64,000 bases of DNA from Moringa oleifera (taxonomy: Eukaryota; Streptophyta; Magnoliopsida; Brassicales; Moringaceae): positions 4,830,001-4,894,000 of the forward strand of contig JAJFZO010000230.1 in NCBI GenBank assembly GCA_021397835.1, given 5' to 3'. This document shows, in pieces, positions 11,880 through 27,479 of this stretch (position 1 is the first letter of the stretch; each line of letters begins with the position of its first letter). The translations under genes and the position numbers were made by a program. A model generated the notes under the pieces. The model saw only the letters and a list, made by a program, of their open reading frames with translations, was not told the origin of the DNA and did not search any database.

Positions 11880-14519
11880 AGTATCAAGTAAAGCTTGGCT
11901 CTCTGTTTTTGTTATTTTTAACTTTGGAAGCTTGGCTCTCTGTAACGCTTAGTATTTGTTGGTAAATCATAAATGTGTTGCTGTTAGTGTTGGGTACAAG
12001 CTGAACCATCTTAAATTAGAGTGAATTCAAAGAAGAATGAAGATCATTTTGAGCTTCTGGTTTAGATTGAATGAAATCAAAATTTATCTTCTGATTTAGG
12101 CTTAATTAAATATTTTATGATCCCATTGAAAATGAAGAACATGAAAAGATTGCTGATGCTGAAATGAGAATAATAGATTTCGGAAAAGAGTTTTGGATTG
12201 TCTAACTTTGCATCAAACCTTACCCAAGATTGTGTGTGAGAAAGGTTAGCATCTTTTAGGAATAACTTACTCCAACAAATAGGCACACCATTATATATTA
12301 ATACAATACAATATAATATAATATAATATATGCATCAACTTGAAGTTGAATTTATAGTGTTAATCTTAGTATAGATATTTTGATGTTTTCAAGCACCTAT
12401 GATATAATGATATTTAAAATAATATTAATAATAAATATATTTGTATGCTTTTATATTTAAAAATAATATTAATGTCCACAGTTTTTATCAACATAATGTT
12501 CAAATTTTATTTTTTAAGAGAACATTATATATGATAATATTTATCCGTAAAGTTTTTTTAAATATTTAAAGTTATTTATTTACTTTAAAGAGTTTATATA
12601 TAGGGTAATTTTTTTAAAAATCTAAAATTTAAATGATTAATTAAATTTAAATTTAATTTGTCTTCAATATTTTTAAAATAAAAATTATTTCAAATCTTAA
12701 AAATATATCAAATTAAACATTAATGTTTAAAAAATAATAAATAAAATTTTAATTTAATAATTTTAACCAAACTTAATTTTATTAAAATTTTTGAAATATT
12801 TAAATTAAATATTTATATTATGAATTTTCTTTTTAGACTATCATTAAAAAATTTTCAAAATTTTTTTAGTACTAAAAAATATTTTTAGAAAATTTATATT
12901 TTTAAAAATTTTAAAAATTCATAAAAAATAATTCATAAGTCAAAAATTATTTAAAATTAAAAAATAAATTCAAAATGAAGCACAAAATTTGTTTGACTCA
13001 TTTTTTTTTTTTAGATATTTCAACTGTAAAAATACTATTAATTTTTTACGATTGTTTGAATCAAGATTTAATTTAGATAAGTTGATTAATTAGAGTTTCA
13101 TTTTTTTAACATTAAAATTTTATTTTACACCCAATATATAGTTTAAGATTTTAAGTATTATTTATTTATTTTTTATTATTATGAACACAAATGAATGCAG
13201 TTATCATATCTACAAAAAATCAATGACAAATATAAGATATATATACCTAGAGATTACATATATCGGTATTTGTTGTACCATTTATATCAAAATTTGAATA
13301 TTGATCCTAAAATATACAGAATTAGCATGTCATTTGAATGTAAGATAGAGGTTGGATGCTAATCTTTGAAGTGAAAAATGTTGACCAGTTAATGGGTTTC
13401 ATCTTGTATGATAATACAGAAGAATGTATGATGCCTTTATATGTGGTGACTAAACAAGGGCAGAGCTATAAAGCCCATAATAGGTCCAAATTTTTTAAAT
13501 TTCAATACACATGCATACATACATACATATATATATGTATAATAGTTAGGCCCAAAATTATTTTAGTTAAGCCCATAAGTAAAGCAAAAATCCACCTAAA
13601 GATTTTAAAGAAAAGAACGTAAGGATAGCACTTATCTCAATAGCATGCCCTAAATCAATTTTTAACCTAAATAAATATCCCTCCTTAACTAACATGAGAG
13701 TTAGAAAAGAAAGCTAACTCTCAAAAATCTTTTGGTGTTGAAACCTTCAACTCAAAAATTGAGAAAGACTTGCAACAAGTTTTTATTTATTATTTGAAAT
13801 TGATGACATCCAACTTTAGTGAGCTTCTTGCAAGTCTTTGTTGGTATTCCAATGTAAAAAGTATAATTTTTTATCGAGTTTCATAATTTTTTAGGATTTT
13901 TTGGTAGATTTTTGAGGTTTCTTCTTTGTTGAATTTTAAGATTTTTTTTTTGTTTGTTTTTGAGTTTTAATGCTTCAGTAAAAGTTATTAATTCGTTCGG
14001 AAAGAATTATGATTTGTTTATAGGCAAGTGAGTTTTTGATCCATTGATAGATTATTAAATTGTTTTTTTTTGTTTGACATTTTTCAAAACTTTAAATGGA
14101 TTATTAACCTTAAAAAAAACCATTAATATCCTATTTCTTCAAGAAGAGAAATCATCAAACTAGTGAAAAAACTTAAATCCCTACAATCATCATTAGGTAC
14201 AACATCAATCTAGTGAAACTTCTTTCTATTCTATTGTGTAAATTCCTTGTATTGAGCAAGATCCAAGAAAAAGAAAGCAAATATATGAATATTATGTTAA
14301 TGTGCGGATGAGATAAGATAGAAATATCTAAAAGTTAGGCCCCATTAAACATACATGTTGGGTTTCATCACCTTATACTATGTGTGTGAAATCAGGTCAA
14401 GCATTTGATTAGACCTTTTTCAATGTATTGGCAAGGTGATGCATCCTCGATCGGAAGAGAAAAAAGAAAAAATCTGTTTATGTCTAAGGACTTCGAATTC
14501 CAAGTATATGTAATGCTTT
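11880..14519. other. AT-rich intergenic region
   Basis: No gene found. A TATAATATAATATAATATA tract lies near 12310-12330, a copy of the AT-rich dispersed repeat at about 12600-13110, and a CATA/TATA microsatellite near 13508-13545. The 88-codon frame at 13356-13622 has no recognisable features. Confidence 0.6.
12600..13110 (+). repeat. AT-rich dispersed repeat, copy at 12.6-13.1 kb
   Basis: Shares an ordered series of short blocks with the copies at 8.9, 16.9, 19.1, 58.1, 59.1, 59.9 and 62.4 kb: AAATATTTAAATTAAATAT, then GACTATCATTAAAAAATTTT, then AATTCATAAAAAAT, then AAAATAAATTCAAAATGAAG, then a T-run and TTAATTTAGATAAGTTGATT. Judged by eye, with boundaries uncertain. Confidence 0.5.
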
Positions 14520-15880
14520 AAGGTTATACCTTTAGAAGTCATGATGAATCTTCATCTTCATCAAACTGTAAAAATTTTGTTGAATTAGTAAAAGCTTTTG
14601 CAAAAACGAATACATAAATTAATGAAGTTGTACTTGAGAATGCTCCAAAAAAATGCCTAATATATTGTTCCCAAAATTCAAAAAGAGATTTTGCACATTA
14701 TAGTAAATAAAATATGATGAATGATTCATAAAGAAGTTAGGGATAAATACTTTTGTATTCTTGTTGATGAAGTACAAGATATATCAAAATAGGAGCAAAT
14801 TAATTGCTATTATCTTGAGGTTTATGAACAATATTGAAATTTTAATATAATGTTTTTTTGCAATCAACAGAATTACTAATACTACTTCATCGAATTTAAA
14901 AATGACATATTTGAGTTTTTGCTTTTGATAACCTTTAGGTGAAGAAAATAAGCGGCCAAGGATATGATAGTACTAATAACATGCGTGGTGCGTAGAATGA
15001 ACTTCAGGCATTATTCCTTAGAGATTATATGTAATCATACTATGTCAATTGTCTTGCTCATCAGTTACAACTAACATCGATTTTTGCCGCTAAGGATGTG
15101 AGTGTTATTTGAGAATTCTTTTCTTATTTAGACAATATTGTCAATATTATCACTTCTTTCTTTAAGCACATTATTGAATTACAAATTGCTTAGAGAAATG
15201 AAATTGAGCAAATGTTGGTTACTAGAGGACATATTAATAATTTGCAGTGATTAGAAGTTACTTGTTGGAATTATTATTATAATTTTATAAAGAATTTGAT
15301 AAATATGTACCCTACAACTAGCAAAGTGATTGAATATCATAGTAATTCTTAAAATATAAATAAAATTATGAGAACTACTAATACTTTGTCAAATCTTTAA
15401 AACAAAATCTCAAGACATCTTGAACATTATCACATTTATTTCTACTATCAAAACTATCTTTCAAGAGTTGAGAGGATACACTTACAAGGAATTCTTCACA
15501 AAGTGAAATTTTTTTTACTTAAGAGATGATATCGACATTCTCAACACGGATTATTTGCATAAGATTGGTCGTTCTTGTGAGCAAACTATAGTTGAGTATC
15601 ATTATCACTTTGATGTTTTGAATGATGTAATAGATTTTATCCTATTAGAGTTAAATCTAATGAAACATTAGTAGAACTTCTTTCTCTTAACGTGGCTTGA
15701 AATTCTAAAAATTTGTTTGAATCGTTCAACAACGATAACATTTACAAGCTTATAAATAAATTTTATCTCAAAAATTTTATAGATCAAGACATCTTTACAT
15801 TAAAGCGTGAATTAATACATTATAAGCATGATGTGATGAATAATTCTCAATTCAAAGTATTAAAAATTGTTGAGCTATGA
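14520..15880 (+). mobile_element. Decayed hAT-type (ZMYM1/TTF-like) transposase
   Basis: Conceptual translation with many stops and frame changes still reads as a plant zinc-finger MYM-type-1-like hAT transposase. In order: GYTFRSHDES (about 14523), VVLENAPKK, KYFCILVDEVQDISK (about 14738-14782, the DUF4371-type core), KISGQGYDSTNNMRGA (about 14944), YYVNCLAHQLQL (about 15041) with the C-x2-H-Q pattern of the family, and a C-terminal part near 15690-15870 (ESFNNDNIYKLINKFYLKNF, FTLKRELIHYKHDV). At least ten in-frame stops make it inactive. Terminal inverted repeats were not found by eye. The intact family would encode about 700-800 aa, so this copy is partial. Confidence 0.75.
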
Positions 15881-17479
15881 GCTATGTTAACAATTAACTG
15901 AGAGTGAAAGATCAAAGGTTTACATTGTGGTAACTATATTGATTCATCTCGTTTTAACATTACCTATTCTATCGCAACTTCTAAGCGAGCATTTCTATAA
16001 ATAAAACATGTGAAAACTACATTTCATAATAAAATGAAAAATAACTTTCTTGTTGATTGTTTGATGCTTTACACTGAATAAGATTCGTTATGAATATAGA
16101 TATATATTCTATTATAGATGAATTTTATGCTTCAAAACTCATCGGGCACAACTTCAATAAATAATATAATTTAAGTACTTTTTCGTTATATATAATTTGT
16201 TATATTAAAAATTTTCAATTTCAACTTGCCCTAACAAAAATTCTTGGAGCCATAAGTAGATTGAACTATGTTTTACTGATCCACATCCTTATTTGTAAGA
16301 GCAAGAGCAAGTGAATTACGTTTAAAAAATTAATTAGTTTGATAATAAAATAAACAATTAATAATAGCTTGTACATGTGATGGGATTTGAAGAAGTTGAG
16401 AATGAAAAAAATACTGAAGTTGATTTGAATGATAATAATGAACTTGTACAAGTATTAAATAGTCATTATGAGTCAACTGCTCTTATTCTAAATTTTGATA
16501 GTAATTCTACATATGACAGTAAAACTTTATCATTTGATGTGATTAAAAAAGAGCAAGTTTTGTCTATTAAGATGGTTCGATGTAAACATTTAAGTCCATT
16601 TACAATGAAAAATAATTTTGAGTTTCTTGCAAAGAAATCTATAAAATATTTATTTGTTGTTAGGTGCATTAGTCATTCATGTGAATGATAAGTAATTATG
16701 GTTAGATTATTTCCATTCATCTATTTTATAATTAATAAAATCATCAATAATTATACTTAATTACAAGACATCTTCACCATGATCATCGCATTTCAATGTT
16801 TTGTTACACTGTAAAACCTTCTATAATCTTCACCGTGATCATCGCTTACTCATTTGTTTTTTTGGATAAATCTTAAATTTTATTCTATCTCTCTAATCAA
16901 ATATCTACTTTCAAACGTATCTAAACAAATCTTAATATTTCAACGTTGTCCAAATTGACTTTATTAAAAAATTTAAATATTAAAGATATTCAAATTAAAG
17001 ATATTTTATAATAAATTTTGACTTATAGTTCTTCACATATATAAAAAAATATTTAAGCTATCATCATAAAAAAATCAAAATTTTTTGAGTGTTGAAGATA
17101 TTTACTATTAAAAATTTTAAAAGCTCATAAGATAGATTATTAGTTGAAAAAATTTTAAATTTGAGAGATAAAATCAAAATAAAGTGTAGAATCTATTTGA
17201 GTAGTTTTTAACCACTTCAAGAACAAAAAAAATCATTAATTTTTCATAATTATTTTGAGTTAAAGTTTAATTTAGACAAAATCAAATAGATTAGAGTTTA
17301 TCTAGATAAGTTTTAAAAGTTAAGGTTTGATTGAAAAGAAATGATAAAACTAAAAGTTTTAAATGATATTTACTTCTTTTTTTTATGAACATGCAATGAT
17401 CTCTTCAATGAATTAGCAACTTCAAAGTAGAGTGGTCATTTTAGAATAACTTAAACCCCATTTAACCTTTGCACGGTTC
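15881..17479. other. AT-rich intergenic region with dispersed repeat copy
   Basis: A 103-codon frame at 16377-16688 has no recognised domain and is probably chance or transposon debris. About 16900-17370 is a copy of the AT-rich dispersed repeat, with ATTAAAGATATTCAAATTAA, TATAATAAATTTTGACTTAT and AAGCTATCATCATAAAAAAA in order. Confidence 0.55.
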
Positions 17480-17940
17480 CAAAGTAAATAGCAGATAAAC
17501 ATCTATGTGAAATCTGAGGTTGAAAATATTTTTTACCTTGAGCTTCAACCATATTGCCTCAAATCCTTGGATGTCAAGGAAAAAGAGAAACCAGCTCCAA
17601 GTTATTTTGGTCCATTCAAGATGTTGAAAAGAATTAGCCAAGTTGCTTATAAGTTGGAGTTATATTCTTACACTTCAATCTATCGTGTTTTCAATATCTT
17701 TCGATTCCGACAAGGTTTTAAATTCCTCTTCATTTGGGTGTTGATTTCGAATGGTTAGTTGAGCCAAAAGTCATGCTTGATGTCCATTCCAATCCCGTTG
17801 GTTCTTTCAATAAATAAAACAGTGTTAGTCAAATGAAAGGGACTACTAAACTTTGAAGTTTCTTGAAAACCATATGATACCCTTCAACACCAATTTTTCT
17901 TGATTCCACCGTGAGGACAAAGTATCTCTTTCAAGAAGGG
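17480..17940 (+). mobile_element. Ty3/gypsy retrotransposon fragment (integrase C-terminus and chromodomain end)
   Basis: Frame 17507-17758 reads FYLELQPYCLKSL..., APSYFGPFKMLKRISQVAYK, LELYSYTSIYRVFNIF, the conserved C-terminal core of Ty3/gypsy integrases. It continues past a TGA with a chromodomain-like part (VLVK*KGLLNFEVS near 17822, then KPYDTLQHQFF) and ends with the GAGGACAAAGTATCTCTTTC block typical of the pol end in chromovirus-type elements. Only this ~460-bp tail is left, with at least two stops. No LTR is attached that I can see. Confidence 0.8.
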
Positions 17941-20405
17941 ATAATGACAAATCTTCAATATTGTTGACCAACTGCAAGTATGCTTTTCATGGCCAAAAAC
18001 TTAAATATAAATAAACTTATTAATTTTTTAATTGTCAATTACTCATATTATCATTAATTAATTATTTAGTTATCAAGTTTAAATTTGTATAATGTTGTAC
18101 CATATATATCTATATCATAATGAACAAGACAATGATACTAAATGCATGTATTCAAGACATTATTTTATGTGGTAATTAACTTCATCCGTGGACTTTAAAT
18201 AAGTTGTAAAAAGAAGTTCGGCATATCATATTATTGTCATTAGTTTTTCATTGTTTTTGTTTAAAGCATATGATTACTTTAGTCGATTGATTAAGTGATT
18301 GAGTTATTAATTTATTAAATTTTAATTTTGGATTTAATTAGTTAGATATTATAATTTTTTATTAGTTTAAATAAATGTAGGTATTAATTTTAGATTTGAT
18401 TAATTTAAATTCATAATTTTTTGTTTTATTAATAAAAATTATATTTTTATTTTTATTAATATTTATTAATTTATTTTAAATTTAATTATATGAAAAAATC
18501 GATAATATGATATTGAAAAAATAAAATATTCATTATTTTATTAAAATTTATAAAATATATTTATTTGCATAAATATAATAAACGATTTGAATGAGTTCTA
18601 ATAGTAAAAAATAATCATAATGAAATTTTGAACAAATTTGAGAAATAAGATTAATTTTTTACACAAATACTCAACTTGTTATCATTTTTATTTTCCTTTC
18701 TTTCTAGATTCAATTTATTTTTTTTTTCAATCGCTCTTTATCTTATCTTATTTTACTGCTTGAGTTATAAAATATAACAATTATGGTAATAATTATTAAA
18801 ATATTAATGATATCATAATTATTAATTTATACAAAAAAGTAAAAAAGTAATAAAAATATTGAATTAGTGCTTGCCAATAGCACATATTTATACTAAACTT
18901 ACATTCCTCTAATCTCAAAAAATTTTAGGAAAGCATAAGAATGTCGAAGGAATCTATTGAATTGGATTTTGCAAAATGAAAAAGCTTAACCAAATGGAAA
19001 ATTGAGTGCCACAAAAGTCTTCATGTCTTCTACGTCTGTACTACAAAATACCAAATTTACCTTACTTAACTTATTCTTTCTCAACTTGCTTTTTAACCTT
19101 CAAACTCCCGTATAATATAAATCAAATTTAGAGAAAGATAAATATTTCATAAAATTTTATATTTATTTTATATTATTAATAAAATTTTAAAAAATAATAA
19201 TTTTAATTTTAATTTATTAATTTAATTTAAATTAAATTTTATCAAAAAATTTAAAAATTAAAGATATTCAAATTAAATATTTATATTAAGAATTTTAATT
19301 TAAAATTATTTATAAATATAAATAAATATTCAAGTTATCGTAATAAAAAAATTTAAATTTTTTATATTAAAAATATATTTTTTAAATATTAAAAATTTAC
19401 ATTTTATAATTTATATCATTAAAAATTTATAAAAAATTATATAAAAAATTATTCATATTATTTTTAAAATATTTCAATAATAAATTTTTTTATTTTTTAT
19501 AATTATTTAAATTAAAAATTAATTTAAATTAAATTAATATATTAAATTTTGATTTGGTACTTTTAAACATGAGCATTAGAATTGATAATATGAAATAAAT
19601 ATCATAATTTTTATGAGATTTTTATTTTTTAAAAAAATTAAAATATTAAAATAATTTGATAAAATTATTAATCAGATAGATGAGATGGTGATGAAAATTC
19701 TGTTCCAAAAAATTTGGTTCTCATCTGAACTTTCCTTAAATATAAAATGAATTGCAGAGTGAAAAATTGACCCCACATTATCCAACAAGCATGGCCAAAG
19801 ATCTTTTTCTGACAATGGAACAAAGGAATTATATTTCATTCCCAGAAACTCAGCAAGAAGATGGGAGGCTGCTGCTGCTCTGCCCTCTGCTTTCTATACC
19901 CCAAGGAGGGCTAAATCTTTTCTGAACATGAAACCAATAAAGGGGAGGAAGAGAAGGGCAAAGAAAGTTGAAGAATCCAGACAGTCTGGAGATTCTCCGA
20001 GCAAGAACATAGCTGTCTCTACTTTGGCATTTGACAGGAATTACTTCAAAATTACGTTTCTTAAGCGAATTTATGTCTTTCTTTTTTTATTACCAGTAGG
20101 GTACAATTTGAATCTCTTCTGTTGGGATTCTCTTTCACCCATTCAATCCTTCCTTTCCAACAATATAATATTGGACTAACCTTTGGATTAGAGAACAAAA
20201 TGAACAGAGAAAGACCTGGTAGAAATATAAAGAAGTGCCATTTCTTATAAGCCAAACAGGAAAACTCTACGACATTTGACAAGCCATGTAGCTGAAAACA
20301 GAATGATGCAGCACAAACAAATTTATTCTGCTCTGAACAAACTCAGGGAGCTGTATAAGCAGGAACCAGAAAAGCTGCATCAAGAAGGATTCACTTCACA
20401 GTTCT
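17941..20405. other. AT-rich intergenic region upstream of ADH1 3' end
   Basis: Mostly AT-rich DNA. About 19130-19680 is another copy of the dispersed repeat (AAAAATTAAAGATATTCAAA). 19850-20180 is less AT-rich and contains an 83-codon frame and a short MGGCCCSA-like start; neither forms a recognisable gene. 20180-20405 is probably ADH1 3' UTR, read on the minus strand. Confidence 0.5.
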
Positions 20406-23681
<3,276 letters not shown>

Positions 23682-23770
23682 GTTTTATGTCTTGCGATGA
23701 TGAATATGACGTTATAAATTCTCTGCTCAACTTTTGTTTCGTTGTGGAATATAGCAGCCTGGTTCGGTGG

Positions 23771-23779
23771 TATTTATAA
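23771..23779 (-). promoter_or_regulatory. TATA box of ADH1
   Basis: On the minus strand this reads TTATAAATA, about 90 bases upstream of the ADH1 start codon, the normal position given a short 5' leader. Confidence 0.7.
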
Positions 23780-24940
23780 CTCTCCGGATAGGGGAAAACC
23801 GCCTACAAGAAGCTGCCTTAAGTTTCTGCTCTCTGTGTACTGGTATAGTATTTTTAGCTTACCAGGGGCGCCTTGGATTCACTACAAGCAGCCGCGTGGT
23901 CCTTCAATCTGACCTTTGACAATATCAAAATTAAAATTTTATTTTGAATATTCAATAGTTCATAAAGTAACAAATTATATTATTATTTTTCCAACATAAT
24001 CTAAAAGCTACTGATTAATTCTGTGCAATTCATACCCTTAATTGTAATTAATAGTTAATTTCCGCATTACTTTTCCAACAAACATTACCATACAAACATT
24101 AACTACTACATAAGACTGTAATATATACACTATATGATCTGATTTTATTTATTTAAGTATTTAATTAAAAAAAGGAGAAAAAATTATAATATAAGATATA
24201 TATAATAATACAGACAGTGGTTTTGTGCTTGTAAGTTGTAAGTACCAAGGTTTTCTAGCAAGTTGTTTCTTTTAAGATTCAAAAAAAGTAAACTCATGCA
24301 TAACAGTTCAATTACAGAAAACTTAATTAATTAATTAATTAAATGGTATGACCACTTTGGTGGCTAATTAAATAGTATGCTTTGTAGTCAATCTACTGTT
24401 ATTAGTCCGTAGTCAATTTCTCAACAGCCTGGTATCATATACCGTTATAGAGATTTTAGTTTTAATTTCTGGATGTTTTATTCAATAAATTAAATATTTT
24501 AATCATAATAAATAATACCCAAAAATGTTTTTCTTAAGAAAATCTCAAACTATAAAAAAAGATATATTTATCTGGATAACAAAAATGTTAAGAGCATAAA
24601 AAAATATTTATCAAAAAATTAAATTTTATTATAAATTCTTTATTTTGTAAATTAGTATTACGAATTAATGTGCGAATCCATGTGACTGGGACTTTAATAT
24701 ATAAAATTAGGGGACTAGAAGAAGAATCCAGAACGGATAATTGTAGTTGGAAATATTGTTTAGCGAATGTCATAATTAAGCCAGCCATTTGAAGAGGGAA
24801 TCTAATGCAAAGCAACCTCACATGTCGTGTTTTGTTTTTCATCTCACGTCAATGTACTGAATGAAAGGGCAGTCAATATCCAGAATGAAAGAACAGTATA
24901 AACACAGTATTGACTTTGAAGGGGTAAAATCCATCTACAT
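23780..24940. other. ADH1 promoter region and AT-rich intergenic DNA
   Basis: 23780-23920 is GC-richer than the surroundings and is the proximal ADH1 promoter. Beyond it there is AT-rich sequence with an ATTA run near 24325-24340. No other gene is seen. Confidence 0.5.
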
Positions 24941-25680
24941 GGACAGAGTATTGCCGGGCCAATTTATGTAAGGTCTGTGACAGGATCGTAACAAAAGTAC
25001 TCGCAAATCTGTCGAGACACGTCTTTTCCTTGTTTATAAGAGAAGGCTAATCCGCCGTCATTCAAGGCATATGAGACTGTTCACTCTATGAAGACAGAAA
25101 GCAAGGGAAACAGGCAATTTAGTCTTGAGGCTAGACATAGCAAGGGATATGACAGAATCGAAGGGAAGTTTTTAGAACAAAAAATGAGAATAGTGGGATT
25201 TTCGGAGAGATGGATTACAGCTATAATGGCTTGTGTTTCATTGGTGTCCAATTCTATACTGATCAATGGCCAACAATATGGACTGATCCAACCTTCAAGA
25301 GGCCTCGGAGAGGGAGATACGCTATCAGTATACCTCTTCTTCCTTTGTATCGAAGGATTATCCTCCCAGGTCAACCAAGCAATCAGTGATGGGACACTCC
25401 ATGGAGTTGCAGTCGACAGTACAGGCCTCAAGGTAACTCCCCTTTTCTTTGTCGATGATAGCTTTTTATTTTTTTAGAGCAAAGAATGAGGATGGGCAAA
25501 CAGTTACACAAGTTCTTAGTACCTATGCGGAGGCATCAGGGCCAAAGATCAACATGTCAAAATTCAATGTTTTTCTTTTGCTCAAATATGGGGAAGAGAC
25601 TAGGAGCCAAACTAAAGCATATGCTGTTGAGAATTTGACCATCACATCTCTAATTGATAGATTGAATATCAAATCCTCAA
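24940..25680 (+). mobile_element. LINE (L1-clade) reverse-transcriptase fragment, decayed
   Basis: The reading matches the plant LINE RT core: NLCKVCDRIVTKVLANLSRH (about 24965), then after stops ETVHSMK..., HSKGYDRIEGKFLE, GFSERWITAIMACVS, NSILINGQQYGLIQPSRGL, GEGDTLSVYLFFLCIEGLS and the active-site region TPLFFVDDSFLFF (about 25437-25475). A frame change follows, then TYAEASGPKINMSK (25449-25709 frame). The RT active-site motif here is FVDD where FADD is usual. The element is truncated at both ends; no endonuclease domain or poly-A tail was recognised. Confidence 0.85.
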
Positions 25681-26039
25681 AATTCGAAATAATAATAATT
25701 AATAAATAAAAAATTAAATAATCACAAAAATATACTCTCTATAATGATTTACTTTCAATTGAAAGTTATATCTAGTTTGCAGTCACTACAGAAAATATTT
25801 TCACTATGAAAATAAATTACAAGAAATATAACTGTTTTTTTTTAATCTTTTCTTTATTAGAATTAAACTTAAGACTCTCATCCACTCCCTTCATATTGTT
25901 ATATAGGTAGGAATTCTCTCTTCATATAATTAAACTTAAAGCTAACAATACATATGTGAAAATTTTAAAATACCTTTCTATGTAAATTTTTATCCACACA
26001 TACTCAAGAATCTTCCACTTAGAAACTAATTCATTATCT

Positions 26040-26830
26040 CAATTGTTTTTTTCACTTACAATGGCTATGACTCCTCAATTAGTAGTAGAAAAATCTCACT
26101 AAAGTTGTACACAACTTCAGTTTCTCAATTGTCACAATCTTAGTTAACATATCAGCTGAAGTTTAACTTCCCTGTATCTTTTCAAGTGATAGCACACCAT
26201 CTTTCAAAGCTGATATTATGAAGTGATATCTGACTTATATATGCTTTGTCCTAACATGAGACACAAGATTTTTTGTCAAATAAATAGTACTTTGGCTATC
26301 ACAATACAACATAATTTTTTAAACAATAACTATATCATCTGCTTATTTGCTGTAAGAGTAACATATTTAGCCTCTATAGTAGAAAATGCAACTACCTTTT
26401 ATAGCTAAGACATCCAACTAATTGCAATGCTATTTAACATGTAAACATATCACATAGTACTTTTTTCACTATCTATATCACCAGCTATATCAGCATCAAC
26501 ATAACCATGCAAATTCAAATCTATTTTCTTGAAATATATAGCAATGTCAACAGTACCTTTCAAATACTTGAAAATCCATTTAATTACTGCCATTATTGTT
26601 TTCCCGAATTGCTCATGTACCTGCTAACAACTCTCACTGCATGTGTTTGCTATGTCTGATCTTGTACATACTATAGCGTACATTAAACTCTTAATAATAG
26701 AAGCATAAGACATCTTACACATACATGCAATGCACTGACGTTAAAAGTTACCTAAGCCCACATTGTGATTTTTTTTTCTTCAACATACAATCCGAGTTGC
26801 CTTGTATATTACTAAAAGAATTATCCCTTT
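26040..26830 (-). mobile_element. Ty1/copia fragment (end of RT and RNase H), decayed
   Basis: On the minus strand the translation gives WIFKYLKGTVDIAIYFKKI (about 26592-26532), then the HGYVDADIAGD segment, EAKYVTLTANK, and the RNase H hallmark YCDSQSTIYLTKNLVSHVRT (about 26310-26250) with TSADMLTK near 26165-26142. These are the last blocks of a copia pol. Several stops and small frame shifts are present. No LTR could be assigned; 25.7-26.04 kb could be its 3' tail. Confidence 0.8.
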
Positions 26831-26959
26831 ACACTCTAACTTATTAATTATTAGAATGATAATTTACTAGAACGAAATTCTAAAAATTAGAAATTATACA
26901 GTTTTAATAAAATTATTATACAGACATAGTTGTTTTATTATTACAAATATCAACATCTC

Positions 26960-27420
26960 TATTTTTCTTTTAAATATAAATACTACCATTGCACTAGAGT
27001 TTTATGAAAAAAAAAAAGAGTAAAAGCCCTTTATCGAATTTGAACCAATGACTTAGGCCTTACCATGGCCTTCCTCTACCACTGAGTTTAAAAAGGCCCA
27101 TTTGGTTCAATTACTGAATGAATCACAAAGTGAATAAGATCTATCTATGTATATATATTATAAGTATATATAGTAGACTCGTAGTGGCTAATAGTTCATT
27201 CAGGAATGAGAGAGGTGATGGATGTGTGAAGATGCCAACGGAATGCTTAAGCCAGGGCTTGTATTTGAATATCGTATTATATACTTGTTTAGTCGATTGC
27301 TTGCCAAATATGCTTACAGGGAAGAGACGATGTGGTGATAAACATCCCATAATACCTGATTCAATGAAAGAGACTGCAAATAAAGTATTTTTTACACAAC
27401 AACCTCTAAAAAAGTAGAAC
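26960..27420 (-). other. Possible nuclear insert of plastid DNA (NUPT) around trnT-GGU
   Basis: A plastid trnT-GGU fossil (27025-27099) is clear. The flanks are AT-rich, but without comparison I cannot say how far plastid-derived DNA extends; these bounds are a guess. Confidence 0.4.
27025..27099 (-). pseudogene. Plastid trnT-GGU fossil (tRNA-Thr)
   Basis: On the minus strand it reads GGGCCTTTTTAAACTCAGTG, then GTAGAGGAAGGCCATGGTAA, GGCCTAAGTCATTGGTTCAA, ATTCGATAAAGGGCTTT. This follows the plastid trnT-GGU: D-arm AACTCAGTGGTAGAG, anticodon loop CATGGTA (anticodon GGT), variable GTAAGTCAT and T-arm GGTTCAAAT-CGAT. It has an extra base near the 5' acceptor end and changes that disturb the acceptor and anticodon stems, so it is unlikely to work. 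Known: fragments of plastid DNA are common in plant nuclear genomes. Confidence 0.85.
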
Positions 27421-27479
27421 TAATAAGATACAAAGAATCCAATATTCTAAAGGAGCTTGTGAACACGGAGAAACAAATT

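Noticed and set aside
19866..20180. MGGCCCSA-like start and an 83-codon frame with KGRKRRAKKVEES
   Set aside because: The first stops after 17 codons and only superficially resembles RHB1A-type starts; the second has no known domain.
25081..25431. 116-codon minus-strand frame
   Set aside because: Antisense of the LINE RT fragment, whose plus-strand reading matches the RT core.
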